Assembly: GCA_020052615.1 (NCBI GenBank)
Contig: JAGVOT010000087.1
Coordinates: 1 to 32,606 of the forward strand
Length of the DNA: 32,606 nucleotides
Origin: Nitrospirota bacterium
GTDB taxonomy: Bacteria; Nitrospirota; UBA9217
Direction: 5' to 3'
Every line of letters starts with the position of its first letter. Within the stretch, counting starts at the first letter, position 1. A program made the position numbers and the translations under genes. Positions 1 through 8,842 of the stretch are shown piece after piece. The notes beneath the pieces were generated by a model. That model was not told the DNA's origin. It searched no databases and saw only the letters and a program-made list of their open reading frames with translations.

Positions 1-1186
1 ATGCGCGCGGCACGCGCCGCCGCTCGGCATGGCGATGCGGCGCTGCGGGATCCCCGCTGATGACGTAGACATCAATATCGCCGCTGCCCCGCACGATCTC
101 GTCCAGGGGGGACCCGAAAAGTTTGTCCTTCCATCGCGCATGCGTCGGTTTCCCGACGATGATCCGGGTCACGTTCCGGCTGCGCGCGTAGGTCAGGATC
201 TCTTCGCTCATCTTCGGACCGGAAAGAACGGCTGTTTCCGCCCCGAGGCTCTCCGCGAGCCGCATATGGTCGGCCAGCTGCCGGAGGTCCCGCTCCGACG
301 GCCGGACTTTTGACGGGGCCTCGACATGCACGGCGATCCAGTCGGACCGCAGACCCGCGGCGAGCCTTCGTGCTGCGTGGATGAGCTTGATCGAACGGGG
401 GTTGGATCCGACGCAGACCAGGATCCGTTCACCGGCAGGCCAGATGTCCTTGATCCCCTTGTCCCGGCGGTAGTCCTGCATCTGCTCATCGACGCGTTCG
501 GCGGTTCGGCGCAGGGACAGTTCACGGAGGGCGATCAGGTTCCCTTTGCGGAAGAAGTTCTCGATGGCAGCTGCCGCCTGGTCCGGCATGTAAACCTTGC
601 CTTCCCGCAGGCGCTGGATCAGGTCGTCCGGCGGCAGGTCCACCAGTTCGATCTCGTCGGCACGCTCCAGGAGGAAGTCGGGCACGGTCTCACGCACGTT
701 GATGCCTGTGATCTGGGATACGACGTCGTTGAGGCTTTCCAGATGCTGCACATTCAGGGTGGTGTAAACAGAGATGCCCGTGCCGAGCAGTTCGTAGATG
801 TCCTGCCACCGTTTCTTGTGGCGGGAGCCCGGGGCATTGGTGTGGGCGAGCTCGTCAACCAGCATGATGGCCGGTTTGCGGAACAGGGCCGCGTCGAGGT
901 CGAATTCCTTTAAGAACGTCCCCCGATACTCGACCTTTCTGCGGGGCAGGAGTTCCAGCCCTGCGAGCAGCGCTTCGGTCTCTTTCCGGCCGTGGGTCTC
1001 GACAAGACCGACCACGATCTCCGCGCCCTCGTCGCGCTTCTGCCGGGCGGCCTCGAGCATGGCGTAGGTCTTGCCGACACCCGGTGCAGCGCCGAAGAAG
1101 ATCTTCAGCTGTCCTTCCCGGCCGCGCTCCTCTTCACGTCGCGCCTTGTCCAGAAGCACATCAGGATCAGGCCTTCGTTCACTCAT
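1..1186 (-). CDS. kdpD: KdpD osmosensitive K+ sensor histidine kinase, N-terminal part (cut by window edge)
   Basis: This is the N-terminal 395 residues of the sensor kinase that activates kdp transcription with KdpE when K+ is limiting. The frame opens at an ATG at 1186 (MSERRPDPDVLLDKARR) behind a GGAGAGGGAG Shine-Dalgarno and stays open to the left edge. A Walker A loop, GAAPGVGKT, lies at residues 32-40 and is typical of the cytoplasmic KdpD domain (about residues 20-235). VDELAHTNAPGSRH follows, as in other KdpD proteins. A universal-stress-protein-like domain starts near ILVCVGSNPRS and includes RNVTRIIVGKPTHARWK and the family-typical DIDVYVISGD. The four membrane segments, GAF and kinase domains, and probably kdpE, would lie to the left. 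It follows kdpC by 125 bp on the same strand, the usual kdpFABC-D order. Confidence 0.95.
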   Translation of the reverse strand, partial: MSERRPDPDVLLDKARREEERGREGQLKIFFGAAPGVGKTYAMLEAARQKRDEGAEIVVGLVETHGRKETEALLAGLELLPRRKVEYRGTFLKEFDLDAALFRKPAIMLVDELAHTNAPGSRHKKRWQDIYELLGTGISVYTTLNVQHLESLNDVVSQITGINVRETVPDFLLERADEIELVDLPPDDLIQRLREGKVYMPDQAAAAIENFFRKGNLIALRELSLRRTAERVDEQMQDYRRDKGIKDIWPAGERILVCVGSNPRSIKLIHAARRLAAGLRSDWIAVHVEAPSKVRPSERDLRQLADHMRLAESLGAETAVLSGPKMSEEILTYARSRNVTRIIVGKPTHARWKDKLFGSPLDEIVRGSGDIDVYVISGDPAAPHRHAERRRVPRA

Positions 1187-1265
1187 GTATCCGGCGCTCC
1201 CTCTCCGCAGCGCGTTCGATCGCGATACGGCACCTGCGGGTATTCTGGCACGTTTCCCTCGCAGC

Positions 1266-1282
1266 TGCAAATGCTATTTGCA
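1266..1282. other. Perfect 7-bp inverted repeat in the kdpC-kdpD spacer
   Basis: TGCAAAT and ATTTGCA face each other across a 3-nt centre (TGCAAATGCTATTTGCA) in the 125-bp gap between the kdpC stop and the kdpD start. There is no T-run on either side, so it is not an intrinsic terminator. It could be an operator or an mRNA-processing hairpin that sets the KdpABC to KdpD ratio. That role is a guess. Confidence 0.3.
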
Positions 1283-1311
1283 TTGTTCGCCCGATGTTCC
1301 GGTCTCCTTCA

Positions 1312-1881
1312 TCAGCGCTCGTCGAGCGCAATGTTCAAAGCAAGCACGTTCACCACTGGTTCCCCGATGATCCCAAGCCGCTTTTCCTGCGTGTGTTGAG
1401 CGACCAGTGCGCGAACGGCAGCGTCATCGATCCCGCGGGCCATTGCAACGCGATGGAGCTGATACTCGGCTGCGGCAGGGCTGATATGCGGGTCGAGACC
1501 GCTGCCTGAGGCCGTGACCAGATCTACAGGGATCTTCGAAGTATTTCCCGGTTCCGCCTCACGCAAGGCCTTGATGCGTCCTTCGGCGGCTGCCGTGAGA
1601 TTCGGATTGGTCGGGCCGAGGTTGGAGCCGGTCGATGCGGCGCCGTTGTAGGGATAGGGGCTTGTCGCCGAGAGCCTGCCCCAGAAGTACTTCGGGTCGT
1701 CGAACTGCTGGCCGATCAGCCGGGACCCGACGGCTTTGCCGTTCTTCACGATGATGCTGCCGGTCGCCTGTTGGGGAAATACTCCGTGAGCGATCCCGGT
1801 CACCGCAATTGGGTAGAGGACCCCGGTGAGTATCATGAACAGCAGCAGCAGCATGAGCGACGTGCGAATTAGTGCGACCAT
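1312..1881 (-). CDS. kdpC: KdpC, K+-transporting ATPase subunit C
   Basis: KdpC is the small single-span subunit that stabilises the KdpFABC P-type ATPase. The product is 189 aa against about 190 in E. coli. One N-terminal membrane segment (LMLLLLFMILTGVLYPIAVT) is followed by a periplasmic domain with family motifs GSRLIGQQFDDPKYFWGR, then TGSNLGPTNP and SGSGLDPHISPAAA. The ATG at 1881 is preferred because it has a GGGGGG-type Shine-Dalgarno. The frame extends upstream only to a TTG at 1902, which would overlap the end of kdpB. Spacing to the kdpB stop is 13 bp, so the two are co-transcribed. Confidence 0.96.
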   Translation of the reverse strand: MVALIRTSLMLLLLFMILTGVLYPIAVTGIAHGVFPQQATGSIIVKNGKAVGSRLIGQQFDDPKYFWGRLSATSPYPYNGAASTGSNLGPTNPNLTAAAEGRIKALREAEPGNTSKIPVDLVTASGSGLDPHISPAAAEYQLHRVAMARGIDDAAVRALVAQHTQEKRLGIIGEPVVNVLALNIALDER

Positions 1882-1894
1882 GGATCCCCCCATC

Positions 1895-3970
1895 CTAAAC
1901 AAGATGCAGCGCTGCTATGAGCATATCCACCAGCTTGATCCCGATGAACGGCACGATCAGGCCGCCGACACCGTAGATAAGCGCGTTGTTACGCAGGATC
2001 ACCGAAGCGCCCAACGGCCGGTATTTCACGCCGCGCAGGGCCAGGGGGACCAGGAAGATGATGATCAGGGCGTTGAATATCACCGCTGAAAGCACGGCGC
2101 TCTCGGGCGTTTTCAGACCCATGATGTTCAGCGCGCCGAGCGCCGGATAGATGGAGAGGAACGCGGCCGGCAGAATAGCGAAATACTTCGCCACATCGTT
2201 CGCGATGCTGAAGGTCGTGAGCGTGCCCCGGGTCATGAGCAATTGCTTACCGATCTCGACGATCTGGATGAGTTTGGTGGGGTTGGAGTCGAGGTCCACG
2301 AGGTTGCCTGCTTCCTTTGCCGCCTGGGTGCCTGTGTTCATGGCTACGGCCACATCGGCCTGTGCCAGGGCCGGCGCGTCGTTCGTGCCGTCTCCGGTCA
2401 TGGCAACGAGCCTGCCGCCCTGCTGGTACTCCCGGATGAGCTTCAACTTTGCCTCGGGCGTTGCTTCTGCAAGAAAATCATCGACCCCCGCCTCTGCTGC
2501 GACCGCGGCGGCGGTCAGCGGATTGTCGCCGGTGATCATGATCGTTTTAATGCCCATCCTGCGCATCTCGGCAAAGCGTTCCTTGATCCCGCCCTTGACG
2601 ATATCGTTCAGCCGAATGACGCCGAGCACCCTGGCCTTGTCGGTCACCACGAGCGGCGTGGCCCCCCGCTTTGCAATATCGTCGACGATCGCCCGGATCT
2701 CCGGGGGGAACGTGCCGCCCTGTTTTTTTACATACTGCTCCACGGAGTCGGCCGCGCCTTTGCGTATTTCCCGGCCATCGAGATCCACGCCGCTCATGCG
2801 CGTCTGAGCGGTGAACGGCACGAACGTTGCTCCCATCGTATGGATGTCCCGTGCCCGGAGTCCGTATTTTTCTTTTGCGAGCACCACGATGCTTCTTCCC
2901 TCAGGCGTTTCGTCTGCAAGAGAAGCAAGCTGGGCCGCATCTGCAAGGGCGTCCACCTGCACCCCCTGCGCAGGGATGAACTCCGTCGCCTGCCGGTTGC
3001 CAAGCGTGATGGTGCCGGTCTTGTCGAGCAGGAGGACATCGACATCTCCTGCCGCTTCCACGGCCCGACCCGACAGGGCGATCACATTTGCCTGGATCAT
3101 CCGGTCCATGCCGGCGATGCCGATTGCGGAGAGCAATCCGCCGATCGTGGTCGGGATGAGACAGACCAGGAGCGCCACAAGCACGGTAATGGTGACCGGT
3201 GTGCCCTGCCCCGCTGCCTTGACGCTGAAGAACGAATAAGGAAGCAGGGTCACGCACACGAGCAAAAAGATGATCGTCATTCCGGCAAGAAGTATGTCAA
3301 GAGCGATCTCGTTCGGGGTTTTCTGACGCTTTGCTCCTTCGACCATGCTGATCATGCGGTCGAGAAAGGTCTCTCCCGGATTCGACGTGATCCGCACCAC
3401 CAGCCAGTCGGACAGGACCGTTGTGCCGCCCGTGACCGCGCTCCGGTCTCCGCCGCTCTCGCGGATCACCGGTGCGCTTTCACCGGTCACGGCGCTTTCA
3501 TTGACCGTTGCGACGCCCTCGACAACCTCACCGTCCATGGGAATGACGTCGCCGGCTTCCACCAGCACGATGTCGCCCTTCTTCAGCTGCGATGAGGCGG
3601 TCTTCGTGACTTCTGCGTCCGGTTTCGGTCTTGCCAGGCGTTTGGCCAAGACCTCGCGCCGCGTCTTGCGGAGAGAATCGGCCTGGGCCTTGCCGCGGCC
3701 CTCGGCCATGGATTCTGCAAAATTGGCGAAGAGCACGGTTATCCAGAGCCAGAGTGAAATTTGAAGGATGAATGAAGGCGATGCTTCGCCCTTTCCCGTC
3801 AGGACAGCATGAAAGAACAACAGCGTCGTCAAGGCGCTGCCCGCTTCCACGACGAACATGACGGGGTTCCTGATCTGGTGAGCGGGATTCAATTTTGCCA
3901 GGGAATCCTTGAGCGCTTTTTGTATGATGGCGGGATCAAAGAGCGATCTCTTTTTCGATTTACTGCTCAT
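1895..3970 (-). CDS. kdpB: KdpB, K+-transporting P-type ATPase catalytic subunit
   Basis: This is the 691-aa ATP-hydrolysing subunit of the Kdp K+ pump in the inner membrane. The sequence shows the TGES actuator motif, the phosphorylation loop DKTGTIT (acceptor Asp near residue 317) and the hinge motif [21 protein letters not shown]. The Kdp-typical membrane segment [20 protein letters not shown] and C-terminal membrane helices are also present. Length matches the family (E. coli 682 aa). The ATG at 3970 follows GGAGGAATACC, a good ribosome-binding site, 23 bp after the kdpA stop. No key motif is missing. Confidence 0.98.
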   Translation of the reverse strand: MSSKSKKRSLFDPAIIQKALKDSLAKLNPAHQIRNPVMFVVEAGSALTTLLFFHAVLTGKGEASPSFILQISLWLWITVLFANFAESMAEGRGKAQADSLRKTRREVLAKRLARPKPDAEVTKTASSQLKKGDIVLVEAGDVIPMDGEVVEGVATVNESAVTGESAPVIRESGGDRSAVTGGTTVLSDWLVVRITSNPGETFLDRMISMVEGAKRQKTPNEIALDILLAGMTIIFLLVCVTLLPYSFFSVKAAGQGTPVTITVLVALLVCLIPTTIGGLLSAIGIAGMDRMIQANVIALSGRAVEAAGDVDVLLLDKTGTITLGNRQATEFIPAQGVQVDALADAAQLASLADETPEGRSIVVLAKEKYGLRARDIHTMGATFVPFTAQTRMSGVDLDGREIRKGAADSVEQYVKKQGGTFPPEIRAIVDDIAKRGATPLVVTDKARVLGVIRLNDIVKGGIKERFAEMRRMGIKTIMITGDNPLTAAAVAAEAGVDDFLAEATPEAKLKLIREYQQGGRLVAMTGDGTNDAPALAQADVAVAMNTGTQAAKEAGNLVDLDSNPTKLIQIVEIGKQLLMTRGTLTTFSIANDVAKYFAILPAAFLSIYPALGALNIMGLKTPESAVLSAVIFNALIIIFLVPLALRGVKYRPLGASVILRNNALIYGVGGLIVPFIGIKLVDMLIAALHLV

Positions 3971-3993
3971 GGTATTCCTCCAGAAGGCTCCTG

Positions 3994-5796
3994 CTATCGT
4001 GCGGCCGTTACCTGTTCAGCGAGCGGCCCGAGCGCCCACGCCGGCAGGAACGACAGCGCGCCGACGATCAAAATGACCCCGATCAAAAGCGCTATGAAGA
4101 GCGGTGTGTGCGTCGGCAAGGTCCCCAGGCTCGCTGGCACCTGCTTCTTTTTTGCCAGGGAGCCTGCAATGGCCAGGACCGGAATGATCACCCAGAACCG
4201 TCCGATGAACATGGCGATGCCGAGTGCCGTGTTATAAAAGACGGTATTGGCGGAGAGGCCGGCAAAGGCGCTCCCGTTGTTGTTCGCCGCGGACGAGAAG
4301 GCATAGAGGATCTCGGTAAAACCGTGCGGGCCTGGATTGGCGACGCCGGCGACACCTGCCGCCGTGGCGACGCCCAATGCGGTGCCGACCTTCACCAGGG
4401 CATTGACGATCAGGATCACGAGCGCGGCCATCTTCATCTCGAACATCTCGATCTTTTTGCCGAGATACTCCGGCGTGCGTCCCACCATGAGACCTGCGAG
4501 GAAAACCGTGATAATCGCCATGACCAGCATGCCGTAGAGCCCGGAACCCACGCCGCCGAAGATGACCTCTCCCAGCTGTATCAGGAGCAGCGGATACAGG
4601 CCTCCCAGGGGTGAATAGGAGTCGTGCATGGAATTGACCGATCCGTTCGAGGCGGCCGTGGTGGCCGTGGCCCAGATCGCCGAGTTCACGATTCCGAAGC
4701 GCGCTTCTTTTCCTTCCATATTGCCGCCCGGCTGCAGATCGTTCGCGGACTGATCGACACCGAAAGATGCGAATCGCGGGCTGCCGCCTTGCTCGCTCCA
4801 GGTGCACAGGACCATCAAGGTGACGAGGACTATCGTCATTGCTGACAGCAGCGCCCAACCCTGGCGGATGTCGCCGACCATCCTGCCGAAGGTGATGCAG
4901 AGAGCGGCCGGTATCAGCAGGATCGCCAGGACCTCCAGAAAATTGGACAATGCGGTAGGGTTCTCCAACGGGTGGGCTGCGTTTGCATTAAAGAACCCGC
5001 CGCCGTTCGTACCGAGCTGCTTGATGGCGATCTGAGAAGCAGCGGGGCCAAGCGGTATGACCTGCTCCTTCATTTCCGCCTTCTCGGTCACGGGATTGCC
5101 CTTTTCATCCTTGACCGGGCTGCCCTTGTCATCGAGCTTCGGTTTATCGTAGGTGATCGTCTGGGCGAGCTGCACGGTCTTGTATCCGCTGAATGTCTGA
5201 ACAACGCCTTGAGATACGAGCAGCAGCGAATACACGAGTGAAAGGGGTATCAGGATATACAGCGTGGAGCGGGTGAGATCGACCCAATAATTGCCGATGG
5301 TCTCGCTGGAATGTCTCGTGATCCCCCGGATCAGGGCAACGAGCACGGCCATGCCTGATGCGGCTGACACGAAATTCTGCACCCCAAGCCCTGCCATCTG
5401 TGTGAGATAGCTCAAGGTCGTCTCGCCGCCGTAGGACTGCCAGTTCGTGTTGGTAATGAAGCTTACCGCAGTGTTGAAAGCGAGATCGGGCGGGACCCCT
5501 GCGAACTTTTGCGGATTAAGCGGCAGCATACCTTGAAGCCGTTGCAGAAGGTAAAGAAAGAGGAAGCCCGCCGCGCTGAAGAGAAGCACCGCGCCGGCGT
5601 ATTTCTTCCAGCTCATTTCCTCATCAGGATTGATGCCGCAGATCCGGTAGAAGAGACGTTCAACCGGCCCGAGCGCCCGGTTCAGGCCGGATGATCGCCC
5701 TTCGTAGACCCGCGCCATGTAGACACCGAGCGGCTTCGCCAGGAGCATCAGGACGCAAAAGTACAGGCCCATCTGCAGATAGGCGTTCCCGGTCAT
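3994..5796 (-). CDS. kdpA: KdpA, K+-channel-like subunit of the Kdp pump
   Basis: KdpA is the ion-selecting subunit, a relative of the SKT K+ channels with four P-loops. The 600-aa product shows the selectivity regions [41 protein letters not shown] and [10 protein letters not shown] among about ten membrane spans. The frame extends 25 codons upstream, but the ATG at 5796 ([13 protein letters not shown]) has GGAGG before it and gives the family start. That ATG shares an ATGA with the kdpF stop, suggesting translational coupling. Compared with E. coli (557 aa) there is a charged insertion of about 25 residues ([20 protein letters not shown]) just before the second P-loop, in a predicted loop outside the membrane. 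Confidence 0.98.
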   Translation of the reverse strand: MTGNAYLQMGLYFCVLMLLAKPLGVYMARVYEGRSSGLNRALGPVERLFYRICGINPDEEMSWKKYAGAVLLFSAAGFLFLYLLQRLQGMLPLNPQKFAGVPPDLAFNTAVSFITNTNWQSYGGETTLSYLTQMAGLGVQNFVSAASGMAVLVALIRGITRHSSETIGNYWVDLTRSTLYILIPLSLVYSLLLVSQGVVQTFSGYKTVQLAQTITYDKPKLDDKGSPVKDEKGNPVTEKAEMKEQVIPLGPAASQIAIKQLGTNGGGFFNANAAHPLENPTALSNFLEVLAILLIPAALCITFGRMVGDIRQGWALLSAMTIVLVTLMVLCTWSEQGGSPRFASFGVDQSANDLQPGGNMEGKEARFGIVNSAIWATATTAASNGSVNSMHDSYSPLGGLYPLLLIQLGEVIFGGVGSGLYGMLVMAIITVFLAGLMVGRTPEYLGKKIEMFEMKMAALVILIVNALVKVGTALGVATAAGVAGVANPGPHGFTEILYAFSSAANNNGSAFAGLSANTVFYNTALGIAMFIGRFWVIIPVLAIAGSLAKKKQVPASLGTLPTHTPLFIALLIGVILIVGALSFLPAWALGPLAEQVTAAR

Positions 5797-5885
5797 GAGA
5801 ATGCCTCCGGATTGAGCAATGCGATCAACAGGTAGACCAGCAAGCCAACGGCGATGATGCCGCCGATCCAATAGAAAAGCTCCAT
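5793..5885 (-). CDS. kdpF: KdpF, small accessory membrane peptide of the Kdp complex
   Basis: This is a 30-residue peptide, MELFYWIGGIIAVGLLVYLL then [10 protein letters not shown]. It is one hydrophobic helix with the Kdp-typical end LLNPE. KdpF binds between KdpA and KdpB and stabilises the complex in E. coli. It starts at an ATG at 5885 after an AGGGGGATC ribosome-binding site, and its TGA overlaps the kdpA ATG. Its size (29 aa in E. coli), hydrophobicity and position directly ahead of kdpA make the identity firm. It is short enough for automatic annotation to miss. Confidence 0.92.
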   Translation of the reverse strand: MELFYWIGGIIAVGLLVYLLIALLNPEAFS

Positions 5886-5895
5886 GACGATCCCC

Positions 5896-5976
5896 CTAGA
5901 CCCGGTCCACGAGCATCACGAACAGCCCGCTTGCAGGGAACAACACTATGCTTATGCCGACGAACATGATGTCCAT
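5896..5976 (-). CDS. 26-aa single-span peptide at the head of the kdp operon
   Basis: An ATG at 5976 sits behind an excellent CAGGAGG and encodes MDIMFVGISIVLFPASGLFV then MLVDRV, ending in TAG. It ends 10 bp before kdpF. The peptide is one hydrophobic helix with a short charged tail. Small ORFs of this form (MD..., one span, ending near ER/DR) occur ahead of kdpF in other bacteria as I remember them, but I know of no assigned function. It may be an extra Kdp subunit or a coupling leader. The strong ribosome-binding site and position support translation. Confidence 0.7.
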   Translation of the reverse strand: MDIMFVGISIVLFPASGLFVMLVDRV

Positions 5977-5995
5977 GACCAGCCTCCTGTATATA

Positions 5996-6062
5996 AGTAT
6001 AATCGTACCTTGCATTAAATTGCCGCTAAAACCGGTCAAATTATCATTAAGATTTCATAAAG
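5996..6062 (-). promoter_or_regulatory. Probable kdp promoter with KdpE-type direct-repeat box
   Basis: On the minus strand two 11-bp direct repeats abut, CTTTATGAAAT (6062-6052) and CTTAATGATAA (6051-6041), matching at 8 of 11 positions. That spacing is what OmpR/PhoB-family regulators such as KdpE recognise. Downstream is a -10 like TATACT (6001-5996), with no good -35 at 17 bp (GGCAAT). This suits an activated promoter. The box would sit roughly 50-70 bp upstream of the start point, similar to the E. coli kdp arrangement. Only the pattern is seen; binding is inferred. Confidence 0.5.
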
Positions 6063-6124
6063 ATGGAAGGAGGGGTTACATTCAAAGATTTCCATTCGGC
6101 TGAGGCGATAGCGGTGGTCGGACG

Positions 6125-6162
6125 AAAAAAAAAGCCGGGCCCCCTTCATCAAGGGTCCCGGC
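6125..6162 (-). terminator. Intrinsic terminator downstream of the hemerythrin gene
   Basis: The GC-rich hairpin at 6134-6162 (GCCGGG...CCCGGC, imperfect in the middle) is followed on the minus strand by nine T residues (6133-6125). It would end transcripts reading leftward from the hemerythrin gene and insulate the kdp promoter. Confidence 0.85.
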
Positions 6163-6195
6163 ATGCGCTCACCTGGTTATGGGTGAAAGCTGTTG

Positions 6196-6232
6196 AGATG
6201 TCGTAGTACAGGAAGAACTCGCAGTGATGGGG
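6196..6232 (-). repeat. Relic copy of the glnA 3' end
   Basis: These 37 bases match 6833-6869, the last codons of glnA, with two mismatches; the first 26 are identical. Read on the minus strand it encodes EFFLYYDI, the GlnA C-terminus, but the stop codon is changed to TCA and the frame runs on. A terminator-type hairpin lies just downstream of both copies. The upstream side ends in three GGGGAT units. It is best read as a scrap of a duplicated or recombined glnA end, with the hemerythrin gene now between the copies. Confidence 0.75.
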
Positions 6233-6249
6233 ATGGGGATGGGGACGCT

Positions 6250-6657
6250 CTACCTGAGACCGCAGCTGTTGAAATAGCTCGAATACTGCTTATCGGTCAC
6301 CAGGATATGGTTCTGCAGCCAGTCCTTCAGGAAGTTCAGCACATTGATTGTCAGGACAAAGCCCTTCCCATCCACGCGGGCCTTCAGATCAGCGGCCTTC
6401 CCGACGAAACCATCGTGCTCCGCCTTATGAACCGCATGGCCGGGAAAGCTGTAGATCCGCATATACTTCTCCTCGGTGCTGAAATGGACCGTTGCGTAAT
6501 CGACCATCTCGGTTATGATCTTTCCCTGCGTTTCCTTTCCCCGCCCGGCGACGAGCGCTTCATGGAGCGTATTGATCATGCCCACGAGGCGCTTGTGCTG
6601 CTCGTCGATCTCCCGCACGTTGACGCTGAACTCGTCCGACCACTGTAAAAACGGCAT
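6250..6657 (-). CDS. Bacteriohemerythrin, diiron O2-binding protein
   Basis: The product is a 135-aa single-domain hemerythrin, the usual length. All seven diiron ligands can be placed: His21 (DEQHKRL), His58 and Glu62 (HFSTEEKYM), His77 and His81 (HKAEHDGF), His117 and Asp122 (NHILVTDKQY). The N-terminus MPFLQWSDEFSV is typical. The ATG at 6657 follows AGGAGGGAATGCC. The frame is also open far upstream through the glnA region, but that part is not coding. Such proteins bind O2 for storage, sensing or delivery in microaerobic and anaerobic bacteria. The gene lies alone between terminators, so the exact role is open. Confidence 0.95.
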   Translation of the reverse strand: MPFLQWSDEFSVNVREIDEQHKRLVGMINTLHEALVAGRGKETQGKIITEMVDYATVHFSTEEKYMRIYSFPGHAVHKAEHDGFVGKAADLKARVDGKGFVLTINVLNFLKDWLQNHILVTDKQYSSYFNSCGLR

Positions 6658-6713
6658 GGCATTCCCTCCTGTCTGACCGATCTGCGAGCGGGATTTACCC
6701 AAGGCGGCTGCCC

Positions 6714-6725
6714 CGGGACGTCCCG
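6714..6725. promoter_or_regulatory. 12-bp perfect palindrome upstream of the hemerythrin gene
   Basis: CGGGACGTCCCG is self-complementary and lies 57-68 bp ahead of the hemerythrin start, in the 173-bp gap after glnA. It may be an operator. No convincing promoter was found beside it. Confidence 0.3.
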
Positions 6726-6774
6726 TCCGTCGTACCTGCGCTGTCAGTGCAGAAAATTGCATGTAACGAGAAAG

Positions 6775-6806
6775 AAACCGGGATCCCTGGTCGGGATCCC
6801 GGCGGG
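6775..6806 (-). terminator. Terminator-like hairpin after glnA
   Basis: A perfect 10-bp stem, CCGGGATCCC (6778-6787) with GGGATCCCGG (6793-6802), has a 5-nt loop. On the minus strand it is followed by TTTCTTTCTC. The T-tract is interrupted, but the stem is strong and lies 28 bp after the glnA stop. Confidence 0.7.
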
Positions 6807-6830
6807 TTTCAGCACGGTGCGAGGCAGTTC

Positions 6831-8243
6831 CTAGATGTCGTAGTACAGGAAGAACTCGTAGGGATGGGGCCGGAGCCGGAGGGCGTCCACTTCCTTGGTC
6901 CGCTTGTAGTTGATATGCATCTCGATGGCGTCCTTGGTGAAGACGTCGCCCTTCATCAGGAAGTCGTGGTCCGCCTCGAGGTTGTCCAAAGCTTCTTCCA
7001 GCGAACCCGGCATGGACGGCACGCCGGCAAGCTCCTCGGGCGCCATATCGTAGATATCCTTGTCCAGCGGCTGGCCCGGATCGATCTTGTTCTCGATGCC
7101 GTCCAGGCCCGCCATCAGCATGGCCGCGAAGGCCATGTAGGGGTTGCACGACGGGTCGGGGAAGCGGACCTCGATGCGCTTCGCCTTCGGATTCGCGCTG
7201 TACATGGGGATGCGGACCGAGGCCGAACGGTTCCGGCTCGAGTAGGCCAGGTTCACCGGCGCCTCGAAACCCGGGGTGAGCCGCTTGTAGGAGTTCATCG
7301 TCGGGTTGGTGAAGGCCGCGATGGTCTTGGCGTGCTTCAGGATGCCGCCGATGTAGTGGAGCGCCATCTGGGACATGCCGGCATACTGGTCGCCGTGGAA
7401 CAGGGGCTTGCCGCCCTTCCAGATGGACTGGTGGGTATGCATGCCGGACCCGTTGTCGCCGAAGAGCGGCTTGGGCATGAAGGTCACGGTCTTGTTGTGG
7501 CGCTTGGCCACGTTCTTGATGATGTACTTGAAATACATGACCTGGTCGGCGCACTTGACCAGCGGATTGAACCGGATGTCGATCTCTGCCTGGCCCGCGG
7601 TAGCAACCTCATGGTGCTGCCGCTCGACGTAGATGCCGACCTTCTGCATCTCCATGACCATCTCGGAGCGGATGTCCTCCTGGGAGTCGATGGGCGGCAC
7701 CGGGAAGTAGCCTTCCTTGTGGCGGGGCTTGTAGCCGAGGTTCGGCTTTTCGTCGCGGCCGCTGTTCCAGATGCCCTCGGAGCTGTCGATGTGATAGTAG
7801 CCCTCATGGGAGTTCTGGTCGAAGCGCACGTCGTCGAAGATGAAGAACTCCGGCTCGGGACCCATGTAGCAGGTGTCGCCGATGCCCGTGGACTTGAGGT
7901 ACGCCTCGGCCTTCTGCGCGATGAAGCGCGGGTCGCGGGAGTAGCGCTCCTTGGTGATGGGGTCCACGATATTGCAGATCAGCGACAGCGTCGCGTACTG
8001 GGTGAAGGGGTCCATCACCGCCGTCTCCGCATCGGGGACTACGAGCATGTCGCTCGTGTGGATCGACTGCCAGCCGCGGATGCTCGAACCGTCGAACCCG
8101 AGGCCTTCCTCGAAGATCCCTTCGGTCAGTTCGTCCACGGGAACGGAAAAGTGCTGCCACAGCCCTGGAAAATCCATGAACTTGAAGTCCACCATCAGTG
8201 CCTTGTTCTCTTTTGCCATTGCCAGTACATCTTTGGGTTTCAT
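6831..8243 (-). CDS. glnA: Glutamine synthetase, type I
   Basis: GlnA makes glutamine from glutamate, ammonia and ATP, the main ammonium-assimilation step. The 470-aa product matches bacterial type I enzymes (about 468-470 aa). It shows [11 protein letters not shown], the metal-site [12 protein letters not shown], the ATP-site region [28 protein letters not shown], and RSASVRIPM. Tyr in [10 protein letters not shown] occupies the adenylylation position (Tyr397 in E. coli), so control by GlnE-type adenylylation is possible. The ATG at 8243 has GAGGAGGAGGG upstream. It lies 111 bp after glnB and is probably co-transcribed. The gap carries a repeat hairpin. Confidence 0.98.
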   Translation of the reverse strand: MKPKDVLAMAKENKALMVDFKFMDFPGLWQHFSVPVDELTEGIFEEGLGFDGSSIRGWQSIHTSDMLVVPDAETAVMDPFTQYATLSLICNIVDPITKERYSRDPRFIAQKAEAYLKSTGIGDTCYMGPEPEFFIFDDVRFDQNSHEGYYHIDSSEGIWNSGRDEKPNLGYKPRHKEGYFPVPPIDSQEDIRSEMVMEMQKVGIYVERQHHEVATAGQAEIDIRFNPLVKCADQVMYFKYIIKNVAKRHNKTVTFMPKPLFGDNGSGMHTHQSIWKGGKPLFHGDQYAGMSQMALHYIGGILKHAKTIAAFTNPTMNSYKRLTPGFEAPVNLAYSSRNRSASVRIPMYSANPKAKRIEVRFPDPSCNPYMAFAAMLMAGLDGIENKIDPGQPLDKDIYDMAPEELAGVPSMPGSLEEALDNLEADHDFLMKGDVFTKDAIEMHINYKRTKEVDALRLRPHPYEFFLYYDI

Positions 8244-8278
8244 TGTGCCCTCCTCCTCTACATCGGTTATTAAGAAAT

Positions 8279-8343
8279 TTAGTAATTAGTTATTGAGGGA
8301 GGGCCACGCCGCCTCACCCTTAATTACTCAATCACTATTCACT
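8279..8343. repeat. Heptad-word inverted repeat in the glnB-glnA spacer
   Basis: The left arm (8279-8302) reads TTAGTAA-TTAGTTA-TTGAGGG. The complement of the right arm (8343-8312) reads AGTGAAT-AGTGATT-GAGTAAT-TAAGGGT-GAGG. Both arms are degenerate 7-nt tandem words and pair imperfectly with each other around a GC-rich loop. No T-run follows. It is one of six similar elements in this window. Confidence 0.65.
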
Positions 8344-8354
8344 GATGACTATCT

Positions 8355-8735
<381 letters not shown>

Positions 8736-8774
8736 AAGTTAAATTATATATATTTCAATTGGTTATATAAGCAT

Positions 8775-8811
8775 AAAAAAGGATCGGCTGCCTATTATGT
8801 AAGCAGCCGAT
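8775..8811 (-). terminator. Intrinsic terminator after the TPR gene
   Basis: A perfect 9-bp stem (ATCGGCTGC at 8783-8791, GCAGCCGAT at 8803-8811) is followed on the minus strand by CC and six T. It lies about 30 bp past the TPR gene stop and separates that gene from the glnB promoter. Confidence 0.88.
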
Positions 8812-8842
8812 TAAATTATGGGCAATAGTATTACAGTATAGC

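Noticed and set aside
2243-3595. 450-codon open frame on the plus strand
   Set aside because: Antisense to kdpB, which has all P-type ATPase motifs.
6226-6244. Tandem GGGGAT units as a microsatellite or G-quadruplex
   Set aside because: Only three units. They are better explained as the frayed end of the glnA relic.
6658-7554. N-terminal extension of the hemerythrin frame into the glnA region
   Set aside because: It is a shifted frame of glnA. The hemerythrin start at 6657 has its own strong ribosome-binding site.
6747-8273. 508-codon open frame on the plus strand
   Set aside because: It lies exactly opposite glnA, whose product matches glutamine synthetase throughout. The frame is open only because of GC-rich codon bias.
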